A stretch of DNA of 64,000 bases, from assembly GCA_009103225.1 (NCBI GenBank), contig RHPI01000003.1, positions 407,332 through 471,331 of the forward strand, in the 5' to 3' direction. Origin of the DNA: Chlorokybus atmophyticus. Lineage: Eukaryota > Streptophyta > Chlorokybophyceae > Chlorokybales > Chlorokybaceae. Positions 1-11,621 of the stretch are shown here, in pieces (the stretch's first letter is position 1; every line of letters begins with the position of its first letter). The position numbers and the translations under genes are program-made. The notes under the pieces are model-generated. The model worked only from the letters and a program-made list of their open reading frames with translations. It was not told the DNA's origin and did no database searches.

Positions 1-1691
1 CACAACCTAAGCAAAACCACGTAAGCTTCAGTCGGACTACAAGGCTTTGCTATGCTGATCGCTCAAGCAATATTGTGCGTTGCCCAAGCTTGCACAGGCA
101 TGTCCTGCATTTCAGTGCTGAAAACCAAGGCCTAGAACACTGTACCAACAAAGTGCATTATCAGAACGCAGTTCACAGGCCCGAGGACACTCCTACAGAG
201 CAAATTACTCTGGCACTGCCTGCGTGTGTTTCGTTGCTAAAGTGCATTGGTCTAAATGCTGCGCACCTGCTGTTATTGCGTCATCCGTCAGACGTCTCCC
301 CCTCGGAATACGCGCGATTTAGCTGTCAATCGCAAGCTGTAACACTGCAGTGTGAGAAACTCTTCTCGCCCCCTGTTTCGACGAGAACGAGGACGACACC
401 ACCGAGGCCACCGCCGCCGCCGCCGCTTTGCCACAGTCAACGCTGCCGCTCAATGCTTCAAGCTGCTGCCGCAGAGCGAGTGAGAGGAGTGTTCCCCAAC
501 ACAACATCAAAGGCAACGACCGATGGCTACCGGTCAACAAGACTCCGTAACCGCAGCCACGCCGTTTTTACAGCAGCCAAATAACCACGTTCAAGCTCTC
601 GTTCTGAGTGACAAGTCTCTCAAGCAAAGCAGTTTAGAAGGTATCTCCTGCTTGGCAGGTAACAGAAATGTTGACAATTGTCATGTCGCTGATAGTAGCT
701 AACTAAGGGTTCGTTGTTAACCGAGCCGGTTGACAATGCTACTTTTGCCCTGGCCGTTTTTCAGTTACCAGTTACCGGCGCCAACGCTCGAAACCGGTCT
801 GATCCACAGTGGACGCCCACCAAAACCCATAAAAAGTTTCAACAGACTCTTTGCCGCCAAAAACTGATCGAAGCCGTCAATCCAAAATTCCTCCTCAGGC
901 CGCCAAGACCGTCAGGCATGTCACCACATCACCGGCTCGAAGTGGAAAAGTGCCACGCGAGTCTCCGTTAATTAAGCAGCTAAGCTTGGCCTCGGTCGGA
1001 CTCATGCAGTCAGGTAACGGCGATGACCGCGGCGCCAAGTGCGAATCGCCGCGCGGGGCAGGTCTATACATCTGCCGCGGAATGCTGTCAGCTCTGACTG
1101 ATCAGGCTTCCGGAGCTACTCTCGACATCTGGGATCTGACGGTCAGGAAGCGCTGCAGCCACACACAAAAGGAGAGACCTAATCTTAGTGACAGGCGGGA
1201 GACCGGTGCAGCCTCTGGATATTTGCGTGTGATGGACATTATCGCCCGGCCAGGATTAAGTCTAAATCGGTCCTGTTTGAAGCAGGCATGCTTACTGCGC
1301 TCAATTGAAGCGGCTTGGGCCTGCGAGCACCGGTTGCGTCTTGTGCAATGGCCGATGACTGTCCTCGGTGATGCTCGCTGTGACAAAGTACGGTAAAGAT
1401 CACCTTGTCAACGAGATAGCCTGACATTTGCAGACCAGGTGGCAAGTTGATCAACAATGTACAAATGGTTGAGCACAATTGTAATTGTTCAAAGTTTGGG
1501 CATCCATTATTATATATTTATCTAACAGGCTATGCAGCTGGAAGATGTAGGTGTGTTACACCCATACTTATGCAGCTATGAACATGATGCATCACAGTTG
1601 CATGTGTGAGGTGGTAGATATGTAATGTTGCAAAAGTTTATTGATGCATGCATATTGCTTCATAATGCTTATAACTCATAACTTCAAGAAT

Positions 1692-1723
1692 GCGGCTTAT
1701 ATATTAAGCGGCTTATATATTAA
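1692..1723. repeat. 16-bp unit repeated twice in tandem
   Basis: The unit GCGGCTTATATATTAA occurs twice back to back without a mismatch. It sits in AT-rich sequence with no gene nearby. Confidence 0.9.
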
Positions 1724-2385
1724 GATTGATGAATCAACGTATACTTTGACTTGTGCGCAACATTAAGTGGCCAATGTGTTGTTGTAACCTTCCAATGTAG
1801 TATATGAGTCAACGATTATATAAACTTACCTTCAAAGATGATCACGTCACGTCCGAAGGCCTGGCTTAACTCACCTTTAGTTTCTTGCTTATATGGTAGG
1901 AAAAAAGGACAAAGTGAGGATCCTGTATGTGTGTGTAGCACTTGGCATATGTGCTCATGAAGTCGATTCTTATGAACTAAGTGTACGAGACATAGTAGCT
2001 ACACATGTAATGTCTACGAGTATGTAAATAACGATTCAGTGTAAAGCGCAGAGTTGCTAAAACAGCATACGTGCTGTATATGTTCATATGCTGGAGGATG
2101 AATAAGGTCAGCATTGGCGGTGAGGCCTTGTTGGTCTCGGCCATCTGATGTGTCAGGTTGGAGAGCAGCGGGTAGTATAAGGCATGGCTACCACCTTGTG
2201 GTGTTAAAGAGTTGTTGGCCTTGCAAGACCACTTGTGTGTGGGGTGCCTGGCTAAAGCTGTTGAAGGGTGCCTCTCCCCATCTACTCCCTTGTGGGTTGT
2301 TGCATGTTGCAAGGTATGTTGTAAAGTTCAGCTGCTTGTGCAGAAAGTGTTCGAACCTCATCAGCAGGTAAGTCACTTACATTTT

Positions 2386-2428
2386 ATCTGTCACGTTGAC
2401 CTCTCACATAGAGGTCAACGTGACAGAT
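2386..2428. repeat. Perfect hairpin, 19-bp arms, 5-nt loop
   Basis: The arm ATCTGTCACGTTGACCTCT at 2386-2404 is followed by the loop CACAT and then its exact reverse complement at 2410-2428. No coding exon or poly-T tract adjoins it. It may be a small-RNA foldback, a transposon relic or a cruciform. The sequence alone does not decide. Confidence 0.9.
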
Positions 2429-2475
2429 CGCATGTTTACCATTTTCCTTCATATCAATAGTACTCATTTTATTGT

Positions 2476-2493
2476 AATTGGCAATTGCCAATT
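2476..2493. repeat. 18-bp perfect palindrome
   Basis: AATTGGCAATTGCCAATT reads the same on both strands. It lies 48 bp beyond the 19-bp hairpin, so two strong dyads occur within about 110 bp. Confidence 0.9.
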
Positions 2494-5279
2494 GTAATCA
2501 TTGCAATGAGCAATTGATGGTAATACATATACGTACGTTACATGTTACTGTACCAACATCATCGATAGGGTACCGATCATGCCAAAGAGACATGTAAATG
2601 GATTAAACCATCACCGGTAGATATGGGTTTCGGTAAGTCTGGCTGGATCCCTAACTTAATTAACTACAGATCCAGGAGAAGCTTAAAATGTTTATGGCGA
2701 GATCCCTAATTATGTTTATACTTGTCACAAGTGGTTATCGACCAATCGCATCAAATTGTACCAAATCGCTAACAAAGTTGGGGAGCGAGTTGTCACGATT
2801 TTCAACAAGTATAGTCGGGATAAAGATCTGTACGAATGTGCATTAAAATGTAGACCAACTCCCGTCATTACGTGTCTCCCTCTTTGACGCCGTTGGGGAC
2901 ATGGCAATTACATTTCTGATGCATTAAGGTTGGAAAACAACCGCTACGAATCACTATAGCGATCGTGGTTGGTTCGGTTAATGAGGCATGGTTTCAGCCG
3001 TCACAATATTGTAATGTCGATCGCTACACCGTAATGATACGACTGCCTATATATGTGCAACCTGATCATCAGTGTATCGCCAGTTCAAGAACCTGCAAGC
3101 CTACTTAGCACTTACTTTAATGGTAATCACGCAGCACACTGTGACCAATCCATCAAGTTTATGCAGCTTGCCGGTAGATGACACATGGAGTTTATGGCAA
3201 CAGCCTGCCTTACAAGTAACGCTGTGGTTGGATGCTTGGAGCCGCTAAGCGAGGTTCAAGACCCCACGTCACCAGCACATCACAACTTAGGTTAAAACAC
3301 CTACCGATGCCTAGTTGATTATCTAGCTATTTATTATTATGTGCAATTATTGGTGTAAAAGTTGTATGCAGGTCTACATATAGATACCTTGTGTCTAGGT
3401 ACAAGGACATGTTTTGATCATATTATGCTGATATTAATGTATACCGGTATGTGCTGTTGATGCATGTTGCGTGCCATATGCATTGCATAAGCATGCATCT
3501 GGCCATACATGTGGCATTCAAGCATTGCAGCACGTGAGACTATTGAGGCAGCTGCCATAAAACTTATGGATATATATGTTATAACCATCTTGCTGCTTGT
3601 CTCGTGTTGTCGTAGTGTAGTTGGTCAGTGCCCAGGTCGTAGGTTGTCGTTTGCTGATCCGACAGGTTTGTTTGTGCTGGTTTATTATTTAGCGATGGCG
3701 TCGCGAACCCCTTTGCATTGCGATTGTTTGGTTTTTTGCCGCGAACAGTGGCCATAACATATTTGGTTAAGTCAATGCATTCAATCACATCCTCTTGATA
3801 CATAATCTAACAAAAAATGAACACAGGATGTGGCCATTATTGTTAAGTTCAAGAAAAGACGGATACCGAACTCAATGCACATCAACCACTTGATCTTAAT
3901 GGCAGCTGCATACAAAACCAAGTTGTCGCTGCAGCGGGAAAAAGTGCAAAAATCGATACGTTGCTTACATGTAGACAGCTAACTTAGTTATAGCTGAATC
4001 TCCATCCAAATTGTGGGCAAGGCTGAACTATTGGGGGGTCCATTTCTACCGGTGCATGATTGTATGAAATCGAATATGATGTAAGTATGCATGTAGCTTG
4101 TGATGATGTTAACATAGTCGTTGCTTATGCAGGAATGGGTAAATTGGCATACGCACGCAACCACTAAGCAAGTTTTATTAAATGTTAGTTATAGCATGAT
4201 TGCGTTAACGGAATGTATCAATTTCTTCAAACCAGCTCAATCAAATTCGACGTGTACCCAATACAGCTTTATGTAATGTCCACCCTGTGTGTGTAACGAG
4301 TGAGATTATAGGTCCACCGCTGTTGCACTACTGTAGTTGCTTATATTACAAGCGACAGTAGTGACGGTTCACGCTATATAGATTAAATTTGCTTGAACTG
4401 TATTAATTAAATGGCAAGATGGATGTTTACATAAAGAGTTGCTGTAATTACGAGCGCACAATCTATACAAGTTTGTTGCAATAGACACATGCTTCCGCCG
4501 TGAAAACATGATGAGGCTGGGAGCGTGGGGCGGGCGGCATATAGCTTGGGCGGCAGAGCATGCGGCACATGACTGACTCTTGCCGTTTGTTTCGTCCTTC
4601 CTCTGCGCCACTACCGCTTCTCACCTTCGCATATTGCCTGTGCTGCACAGGTTGGTTAAATCGTAGATTGTTCGCTGTTGCCTCCTGCTGCACGACACTT
4701 GCATCGCATTGCACATCGCATTGCACAAGGCACTTAATGTGTTGTAGGATAGGTGGTGAAGGCCCTGGGTTTGATAATTCTATGGGTGGTTTATTCTTGT
4801 GTGTTTACTACTTGCACAAGAGCATGTTTGTGGGATGACCATGAAGCATACCCTATGCTTGCCTTGCAAATGTACAGGATAAACAAAGCAGTGGTGCATG
4901 CATGCAAGTGTGTATACTCTTGCGCGCAGGATGTGTAGGATAGAACGAAGGAGCCATGTATTTTGGCAAAAGTACAAGAGCGCCAGCAATAAACAACCAA
5001 CAATCAAGTTCACATAAGCACGTCGCAAGCAAGACCACCACAAAGCTAGCTTAAACTAGGGAGGTTGGACCTATGCATGCAAGAGTCTTGATACACGCAA
5101 GTGTATAAAGAACCAAGGGCTGCTGTTAGCATGCAAATGGCTAATTGCATGGCACGTGGTAGGCAATATGCCGTGCCTTACAGGCATGCTCGTATTTGCT
5201 TCTTTGCGAGATGGCATTGTTTAATGTTTTAGCCACACACCAATTGGGGGGTGTGGGTGTGGGTGTGTGTGGGGAGGGN

Positions 5280-5354
5280 TGTGTGTGGTCTTCACTTGCC
5301 TCCCGCCTCTGTCCGCCTTAGACTCCGCCCTTTGCCGCCCAATTGGCCTGGTCT
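5280..5354 (+). repeat. Dispersed 75-bp repeat, copy 1
   Basis: This stretch is identical over 75 bases to 10417-10491 in the same orientation. It begins in GT-rich DNA (TGTGTGTGGTC) and ends at GGCCTGGTCT. Copy 1 runs directly into a poly-G tract and lies 27 bp before the left end of the TA-flanked element. Exact identity 5 kb apart suggests recent duplication or a mobile repeat family. Confidence 0.85.
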
Positions 5355-5381
5355 GGGGGGGGGGGGACCGTGCTATTATTA

Positions 5382-6188
5382 GGGTAAAACGCCCTAATTT
5401 CGGAGGTTACCCTACCTTCCGACAGGGGTACTTGGGGTGAGCTGGACGGCGCATGCAACGTCCGCTTATAATGAAATTTATAGAGACAATAGAGCTCATT
5501 AGCAGCTATTCAACAAACAAAAACCGGCTTCAACGACCATATGCTGCGTGAGTACTATATTATTAAATATACGTCAACTTTTACCATTTGTAGCCCTAAT
5601 TTGTACAACTCTTAGTTTGGTAGTAACTTTTACAATTCTTCACCAACTTGGGTGGCATTGAGCGCTACGCAATGCTCGATTTAAATATTTACAAAAGTAA
5701 GTTCGGAGCAAGTTTCACATTATTCGCAGCAATACACCCAAAGTTATTCTGCTTCAAGTTATTTTCTCTTTAAGTACCCTTGCACAGGGTTATGAGCACC
5801 ACGATGGTATGATCGTTATGTCACGGCGGGGCCGTCCAAAAGGTTGGTAGCAATTATATCAGTAATGTATAAGGCCACCACTGGTGTTAACCACAAAGAA
5901 CTATCCATTTACCCTAGGAAAGCTTTCAAATAGCTTAGAAAGCTATGAGGTACTTCCGAAATTAGGGTCAACTCCGTTTTTGCAGAAACCCCCAAACCGC
6001 CCTACTTTGACGATCCGCCGACGGCGCGTCACTTGTCTAAAAATAAAAATAAAAATAAAAATACCGATGTGTACATACCTCAACTTCAAGAAACATATAT
6101 ACATATAAACACAGCCGCCGAATAAGCAACGTAGAAAAAGTTATTAGCTTAAAACTTAAAGACCCTCCGAAGTTAGGGCGTTTTACCC
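5382..6188. mobile_element. Non-autonomous DNA element with 27-bp terminal inverted repeats and TA target duplication
   Basis: The left end starts GGGTAAAACGCCCTAA and continues to about 5408. The right end, 6162-6188, is its reverse complement with two mismatches. TA dinucleotides flank both ends (5380-5381 and 6189-6190), as expected of a TA target-site duplication. A third, inverted copy of the inner repeat (CCGAAATTAGGGT) lies near 5957, and an (AAAAAT)n run near 6038-6062. No transposase frame is present in the 0.8 kb. TA duplications are typical of Tc1/mariner-like elements and their MITEs, so that affiliation is an inference. Confidence 0.65.
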
Positions 6189-6439
6189 TATACAACCAAA
6201 TCCATGGTGAACAAGGCCTCCATGGCGCCAATAATGCCAACTTGCTTGTCGGTGGTGTTATTTGCAACGGCATCTGCACATGTGGTTACATTGACAGCTC
6301 ATGCGCGCCTTGATGGCCGCATGCCTTTATTGCGGCCCCACAAGTTCTACTTCCACTTGCAGCGAATCAATCGGTCACAAATGTCCGTATGCACAAGTCA
6401 AGAACCCCATCCAATGTGGGGGCATTGACTAACACTCTC

Positions 6440-9400
6440 TCAGTTCAGCACGGACGAGAGGCTCACGAGGCTTGCTGCTCCCCCGCACACAAGCTGCGCC
6501 TCCGCCAACACAACCGAAGCTTGCCTGTACAGAACCTGCACACGAACACAGTATGACGAGTCGCAACTACCACTTCAATAATGCGTAACTCAGAAGGACA
6601 CTTTGGCAATATGCTCACCTCTAAGGGAGCTGCCGCGTGCTTGCCTTGTTGCTCTGTGGCAACAACACGCTCATCAGTTAGGAAGTAAACACACACGTAT
6701 TCAACTTCAATCAAGGGCATACATGACAAGAAAAGCTGGCCTTTTATCAACTCACTTAGCAGCGCGCTGTTTAAAGATGCGGCCACTTGCGCTCTTCGTG
6801 CCGGTTCCATCAAATAACCCATTGGACTTGTAGACGGGTCGCGATATGCTAACAGTGAGAACACATCCTAATGTCGACACAACACATAGATTAATCAACA
6901 ACTTCTGTAACCTCATGCCTGACAGTATCACGTTGCTGCACTTGCATAGGCAATTCAATTGTCACACGCCAACCATGTGATATTGTATTGTACCTGTAGC
7001 ATGTTTTGCCTGTCTGGAGAACTGGCGTCAGCTGCTGTGATGAGTTCTGTCCGCCCATACGACATTGTGGCCTCATCATCTCCTATCCGCACCTGTGATA
7101 CAACCACAACACAACAACCTCACCATCAGGTGTGCTTGGTGCATGCAAGCTTGTACATGATACAGCGTAACAGGCTGGGCCGGGGATGTAACAACTATGT
7201 GATGTGAATGTGCCCCTGACCCACTTACCATCTCAATGAACTTTTGGCACCTCATCTCAAAAGCCAACGCCGGGTTGGCCTCAAACACCTGCTTACGCAA
7301 TGCCAACACGTTGTGCAAATACTCAATGAATAGGGGACAAGTAACACATATATTACATCAACAATGGTTATGAGTTGAGCGAACGAGGGTGTTACTTGAG
7401 GTGCCGTTGACACGGAGAGCGACATGGCGTCGTCTATTCTACCATCCAACACTGCATCTGTGATAACTGAAGAGACAAAAACGAGACAATATCAGTAACC
7501 AATCCCCACCCAACACTACAAGCAGCAACATGTCATGTTGCTGCCTTGAGAGTTGTTTAACCGTATGCAGCTTTCCATGTTTCATGTTTTATGTCACCTT
7601 TGCGCTGCTGCATGCCGTTGATGTCGGCTTCGGGCAGCGTGCACGCGTCCGCGAGGCACTCTCGCGCGACGGCGGTGGCGGTCTTGCAGTACCCGTGATG
7701 GCTCAGGTACGACACAATCTGCGGCCGATCAACGTCGCGTGTGATACACAATAGCTGTGGTTGTCTATGTCTGTGCGTGCATAGCTGTCTGTGCGACTAC
7801 GTGTAGACTGATGGGAATGGCGCGTGCATGCGGTGGCATGGACATGTGATATGTGCGCACATGTCCAGACATGGGGTCTCGCGCACACACACACATGCGA
7901 AAATTGCACACGCATGAAAAAGCTGCTCACGCGTGCATGCACAGACACAACTGCACACATGCACATGGAGGCACACGCTTACCAACGTGTTGAGTAGGGC
8001 TTCCTGATTGGGCAGTTGTATTGCAGCTATCCGTTGCAGCACTTTCCTTTTCGCTTCCTTATGGTGTACCAAAGATTAAACAATATTAATACAATAGTCT
8101 CATGCGGAGATGACGTACTAGCAACAATGACATGGAATGCATGCTCACCTTCTGATAACCGTCATAATCAAATACAAACGGCTCCGCACCAAAGTTGGCT
8201 TCAATCTCTTCCCCTGTACATACACAAAAGCGAGTCCAAAAGCTAAGGTCAGGTGAGGCCATCATGCATGCAACCAACACTCAATGCACAACATCGCATG
8301 ATGCATAGCGCGTCACAACTCACCTGGAGCTCGCATACCCACAGTAGGATACAACACACCTGCAGGGAGTGCAAGTTTACCAGCTCAACAGGAGAGAGTA
8401 CATGCCTACATACACACTTGGTCATGAACACACGTGAATGTGTGTTCATGACTATGTGTACATCACTATGAACATACTTGAATGTGTGTTCACGTGTGTT
8501 CATGACTACACATGAACACACAATGATCAGACATCGCACTGCAACGCACCTTTCACGCTCGTGAAGGCCACGCCGAGATGAATGCCGTTCTTCGTGTACG
8601 AAATAGTCGACTCGATCTGCGCAAGATGATGTGGGGTTAGTTATTGGGATGTGTGTCTGATGTTTGTTACACCCACATTGACAACGTCACCTGGTCGAAT
8701 ATGCAACCGATGACGTCTCCGGTCCCGAAAGTGGGCCCGTAAGCAACGCCCGTCCCACTGGAATGCACATAGTGAGACATGAGAGCACAACACACATTGT
8801 GGAAACAACATAACGGGCACATACACACATCATGTAAGACGCGCATGTGCAATGCAGCCAGTAGTACCTGCTGCTGAAAGCTTTGCCGTCGTCACCGTGA
8901 TAACCGTACGACTGCTTTTCCCAACCTGCACGATATCCATAGTTTTGAGTGACAGAGCGAGCATTGACAACTAACATGCGCGCACGTACATACATTCATA
9001 CATGCGCATGCACACAAACGTGCATGCCAAGATTTAGCATAAGATCATGGTGAACAACCTGGCAATCGCTTTAGTGAGACGTTGCCCGCTGAGAGCCCGA
9101 TGCCAATATACCTGCAGCAACACCACATCAAGACGACAGCGTTATAGGGACACCAGACTTTCAGCAATATGTTGGCTAACGTGCAATGCCATGATGTTGT
9201 TGTGTCCCCCCTACCCTTGATGGCCCTTGTTTACGATCTTGACTTCAAAGTAGAACGTCCCTGAAGTCTCGGGCACGGGATGGTTGGCTCTTACGGCCGC
9301 CGCATCCGAATCCCCGTTCTTCCCCTGACCTGGACACACGTTTTGTTGTTGTTTGTACGTGTACTTGTGCCGCGCATGCGCTCACGCTCACGCACACGCG

Positions 9401-10298
9401 CGCGCATGCACGCCCCCGCCCACATATGCGCGCACTCGCATGCACGCGTGCACGCACATTGCTCGGCTTCTTGATGGGACAAGTTGTGGTTCAGTGCTCA
9501 TGCAATGCAAGCACGGCGGTGCACGCACGCGCAAGCACGCACCTTTGTATGCGACGCGGAGTGAGCCGTCGGATATGTCGAGGAGTCCGAGCGTGCGTAT
9601 GTCGCGGTTGCTCCACGCCGTCGGAAGCGGGGGCTGAAGCAGCCTCTGCCCTGCTCACTCACTGTTTGTATGCGCATGTACGCGCGTGTGCGTGCACATG
9701 AGCACTTGCGTACGTGCGTACAGACCACCAGCGACAACCGCCACAATCACAGTGACATACATTTGTGGGAATGTGTGCTTGGCTGTCTCGTGATTTATTA
9801 GAGTACAAAGTGACCTGCAAGAGAGATGCGTACGCTTGTCTGCGTGCATCCGCGCGGTGGTGGTGGTGGTGGCGGCGTGGGGCCACTCGACGCAACATTT
9901 ACGTAGGCCATGCAAGGGCATTACAAAAACCGAAATTACATGCATTGGCAACCTCATCTTCCCTCTCTCTCAAAGACATGATAAGAAAGCCCAGCCCTTC
10001 GTATCACAACAAACCTTTTTGCTTGCGTGGTTATGATGGTTGCAACAATACTGGCCGATCTACCGGTATGCATGCGCATGCCATGGAACCAACACACACA
10101 CACACAGGCGTACTCGGCAGCTGTGCCAGATCTACTCAAACCACAGCACAATCCCCTGTGCCATGCCATTCAGATCTTCCACTTGCAACTTTCTGACGTG
10201 TAATTGAGCTGCTCAAAGCTGCTGAGTTGCAAGTGATCAGGCATCAACCAAAGTTGCTGACCTGATGGTGACCTGCGTGCTGCGAGGGCGGCGGCCAT
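6440..10298 (-). CDS. RANBPM: RanBPM / RanBP9-10 homologue (SPRY-LisH-CTLH-CRA), GID/CTLH ubiquitin-ligase subunit
   Basis: Seventeen exons join in frame to 433 aa: 10298-10262, 9650-9543, 9329-9215, 9111-9059, 8925-8868, 8757-8691, 8616-8550, 8359-8324, 8213-8149, 8057-7983, 7754-7598, 7457-7396, 7288-7229, 7092-6994, 6867-6756, 6653-6619 and 6535-6440. The SPRY domain (about residues 50-210) shows [31 protein letters not shown] and [13 protein letters not shown]. LisH ([12 protein letters not shown]), CTLH ([18 protein letters not shown]) and CRA ([11 protein letters not shown]) follow. RanBPM proteins are scaffolds of the GID/CTLH E3 ligase. The long linker found between CTLH and CRA in animal proteins is almost absent here. 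The start ATG opens a 37-nt first exon, which is the least certain part. A hydrophobic stretch just upstream (about 10309-10370) has no in-frame ATG and is probably untranslated. A candidate TGTAA poly(A) signal lies 150 nt past the stop (6286-6290). Confidence 0.92.
8421..8521. repeat. Clustered inverted 13-mers in a RanBPM intron
   Basis: GTCATGAACACAC at 8421-8433 is followed by its reverse complement at 8440-8452 and again at 8494-8506. A further partial copy lies at about 8511-8521. The first pair forms a perfect 13-bp stem with a 6-nt loop. All copies lie inside the intron between exons 7 and 8. Confidence 0.8.
9340..9540. repeat. Alternating purine-pyrimidine tract (CG/CA-rich) in RanBPM intron
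   Basis: The second intron of the RanBPM gene is dominated by GCGC, GCAC and GCATGC steps, such as CGCACACGCGCGCGCATGCA. Such alternation can favour Z-DNA. No exon lies here. Confidence 0.6.
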
Positions 10299-11621
10299 AT
10301 GTGCGTTCCTCCGCTGCCTCCTCTTGGCAGCGGCGGCGGCGAGCAGGACGGCAGCCACCACCAGCACAGCCAGGCGCTTTAGCGGCCCCAGATCTCCCTC
10401 TGTGTGTGCGTGTATGTGTGTGTGGTCTTCACTTGCCTCCCGCCTCTGTCCGCCTTAGACTCCGCCCTTTGCCGCCCAATTGGCCTGGTCTTGGCCTGGT
10501 GGGCAATTGGTATGCGCATAGGCAGGGCGGCCCTAACGACAAAGGTCGCCGTCTACCTTGCTATAGGCATGTGATCGTTCCTGCTGTTGGCCTCCCTCGG
10601 TGTAAGACCAACATGGCTGGTATTATTTTGTAATGCAGAATGAAACCTAATTGATCAACTTGAAATTGGTTGATGTTCATGGGTACTTATACTATTGGTA
10701 CATACCAATTGTCATACGAATGGTCGGTGTGTGACAAGCATCTACAAGAAGTACGTGGCAGATGCAACACATTTGGAGTCAAAATAAACATTGCAGTAAT
10801 AAGCACAATAATACATTATCGATGTGTAATATACGAGATTGACATGTTTTATGATTTGAAACTGCAAATGAACATGAACGCCAACATGATGATACTTGCT
10901 AGTAAATAAATAATATGATATTCGAACAAACTATACTAATACGTTGATCTTAATGTAAATACAAAGCAGTGCATGAACGACGATATTTTGCACTCAACCA
11001 TTACACACTCGCATGGTAATCACAGTGTTTACAACGTATATCCATCAAGAACATTATACATGTCGCGCATTTTCAGTACCCTCTCATGTTAAGGCCATTT
11101 CTCCATGATACAGCTCTGGTTGTATGCAAAATCTTACAGTGCCAATGAAGCATGCGATGTGGTGCAATAAATCTCACTGTCGTTACTCATAGCATTATCA
11201 AAGTCTGCGAACTATACAATTGTCTTTACTCGTCTTTAAGAAAGAAGGAGAGCTAAGGCTTGACGGGTCAAAAGGCTATTCAGCTTTACATACTAACAGT
11301 AGCCGATGGTTGTTCAAGTGCATGGGGTGTGTCCGTATTCGTTTTTCCATCTTGATCAGGATTTCATAGCGTTGACACGTTGGGTTGGCAACAAGTGTGC
11401 TGACCGATGCAGTTGTGTGGCAATTGTGTCACAACATGGACCATAGTGCCAAACATGCACAAGCACCATTGAACAACAAGAGGTTGCGCTGCATAAACTA
11501 ATGGCAGCGCTCGAGCACGATGTGCAAATGGCTCAGGATTGCACACAACTGTGGAAAGGCCTCCCCTTTTGACAGCGAGGAACGTGCCAAGATGCTGTCC
11601 ATCACAACTCGTGTTATGCAC
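10299..11621. other. Intergenic DNA between RanBPM and RNF10 genes
   Basis: It holds the second 75-bp repeat copy near its left end. From about 10600 it is AT-rich sequence without a supportable reading frame. It should contain the RanBPM promoter and the 3' untranslated region of the RING gene. A TTACA (TGTAA on the minus strand) occurs near 11285, a possible poly(A) signal for the latter. Confidence 0.5.
10417..10491 (+). repeat. Dispersed 75-bp repeat, copy 2
   Basis: Identical to 5280-5354. This copy lies about 120 bp upstream of the RanBPM start codon, so it probably falls in that gene's promoter or 5' leader. It continues into a second GGCCTGGT and GGGCAATTGG. Confidence 0.85.

Larger units (their letters stand above)
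1..5379. other. Left flank without a supportable gene
   Basis: Open frames of 60 to 180 codons exist (for example 75-584 and 851-1396 on the plus strand), but none shows a recognisable domain, none joins to a neighbour through plausible splice sites, and amino-acid composition is random-looking. A GCC-repeat run lies near 408-427. From about 1500 the DNA is AT-rich and contains the short repeats listed separately. A single undetermined base is at 5279. A 5' or 3' untranslated part of a gene outside the window cannot be excluded for the first 1.4 kb, which is richer in GC. Confidence 0.5.

Noticed and set aside
10309..10370. Hydrophobic N-terminal segment for RanBPM
   Set aside because: The frame is open but has no ATG in reach. 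The shorter first exon from 10298 keeps the whole gene in frame.
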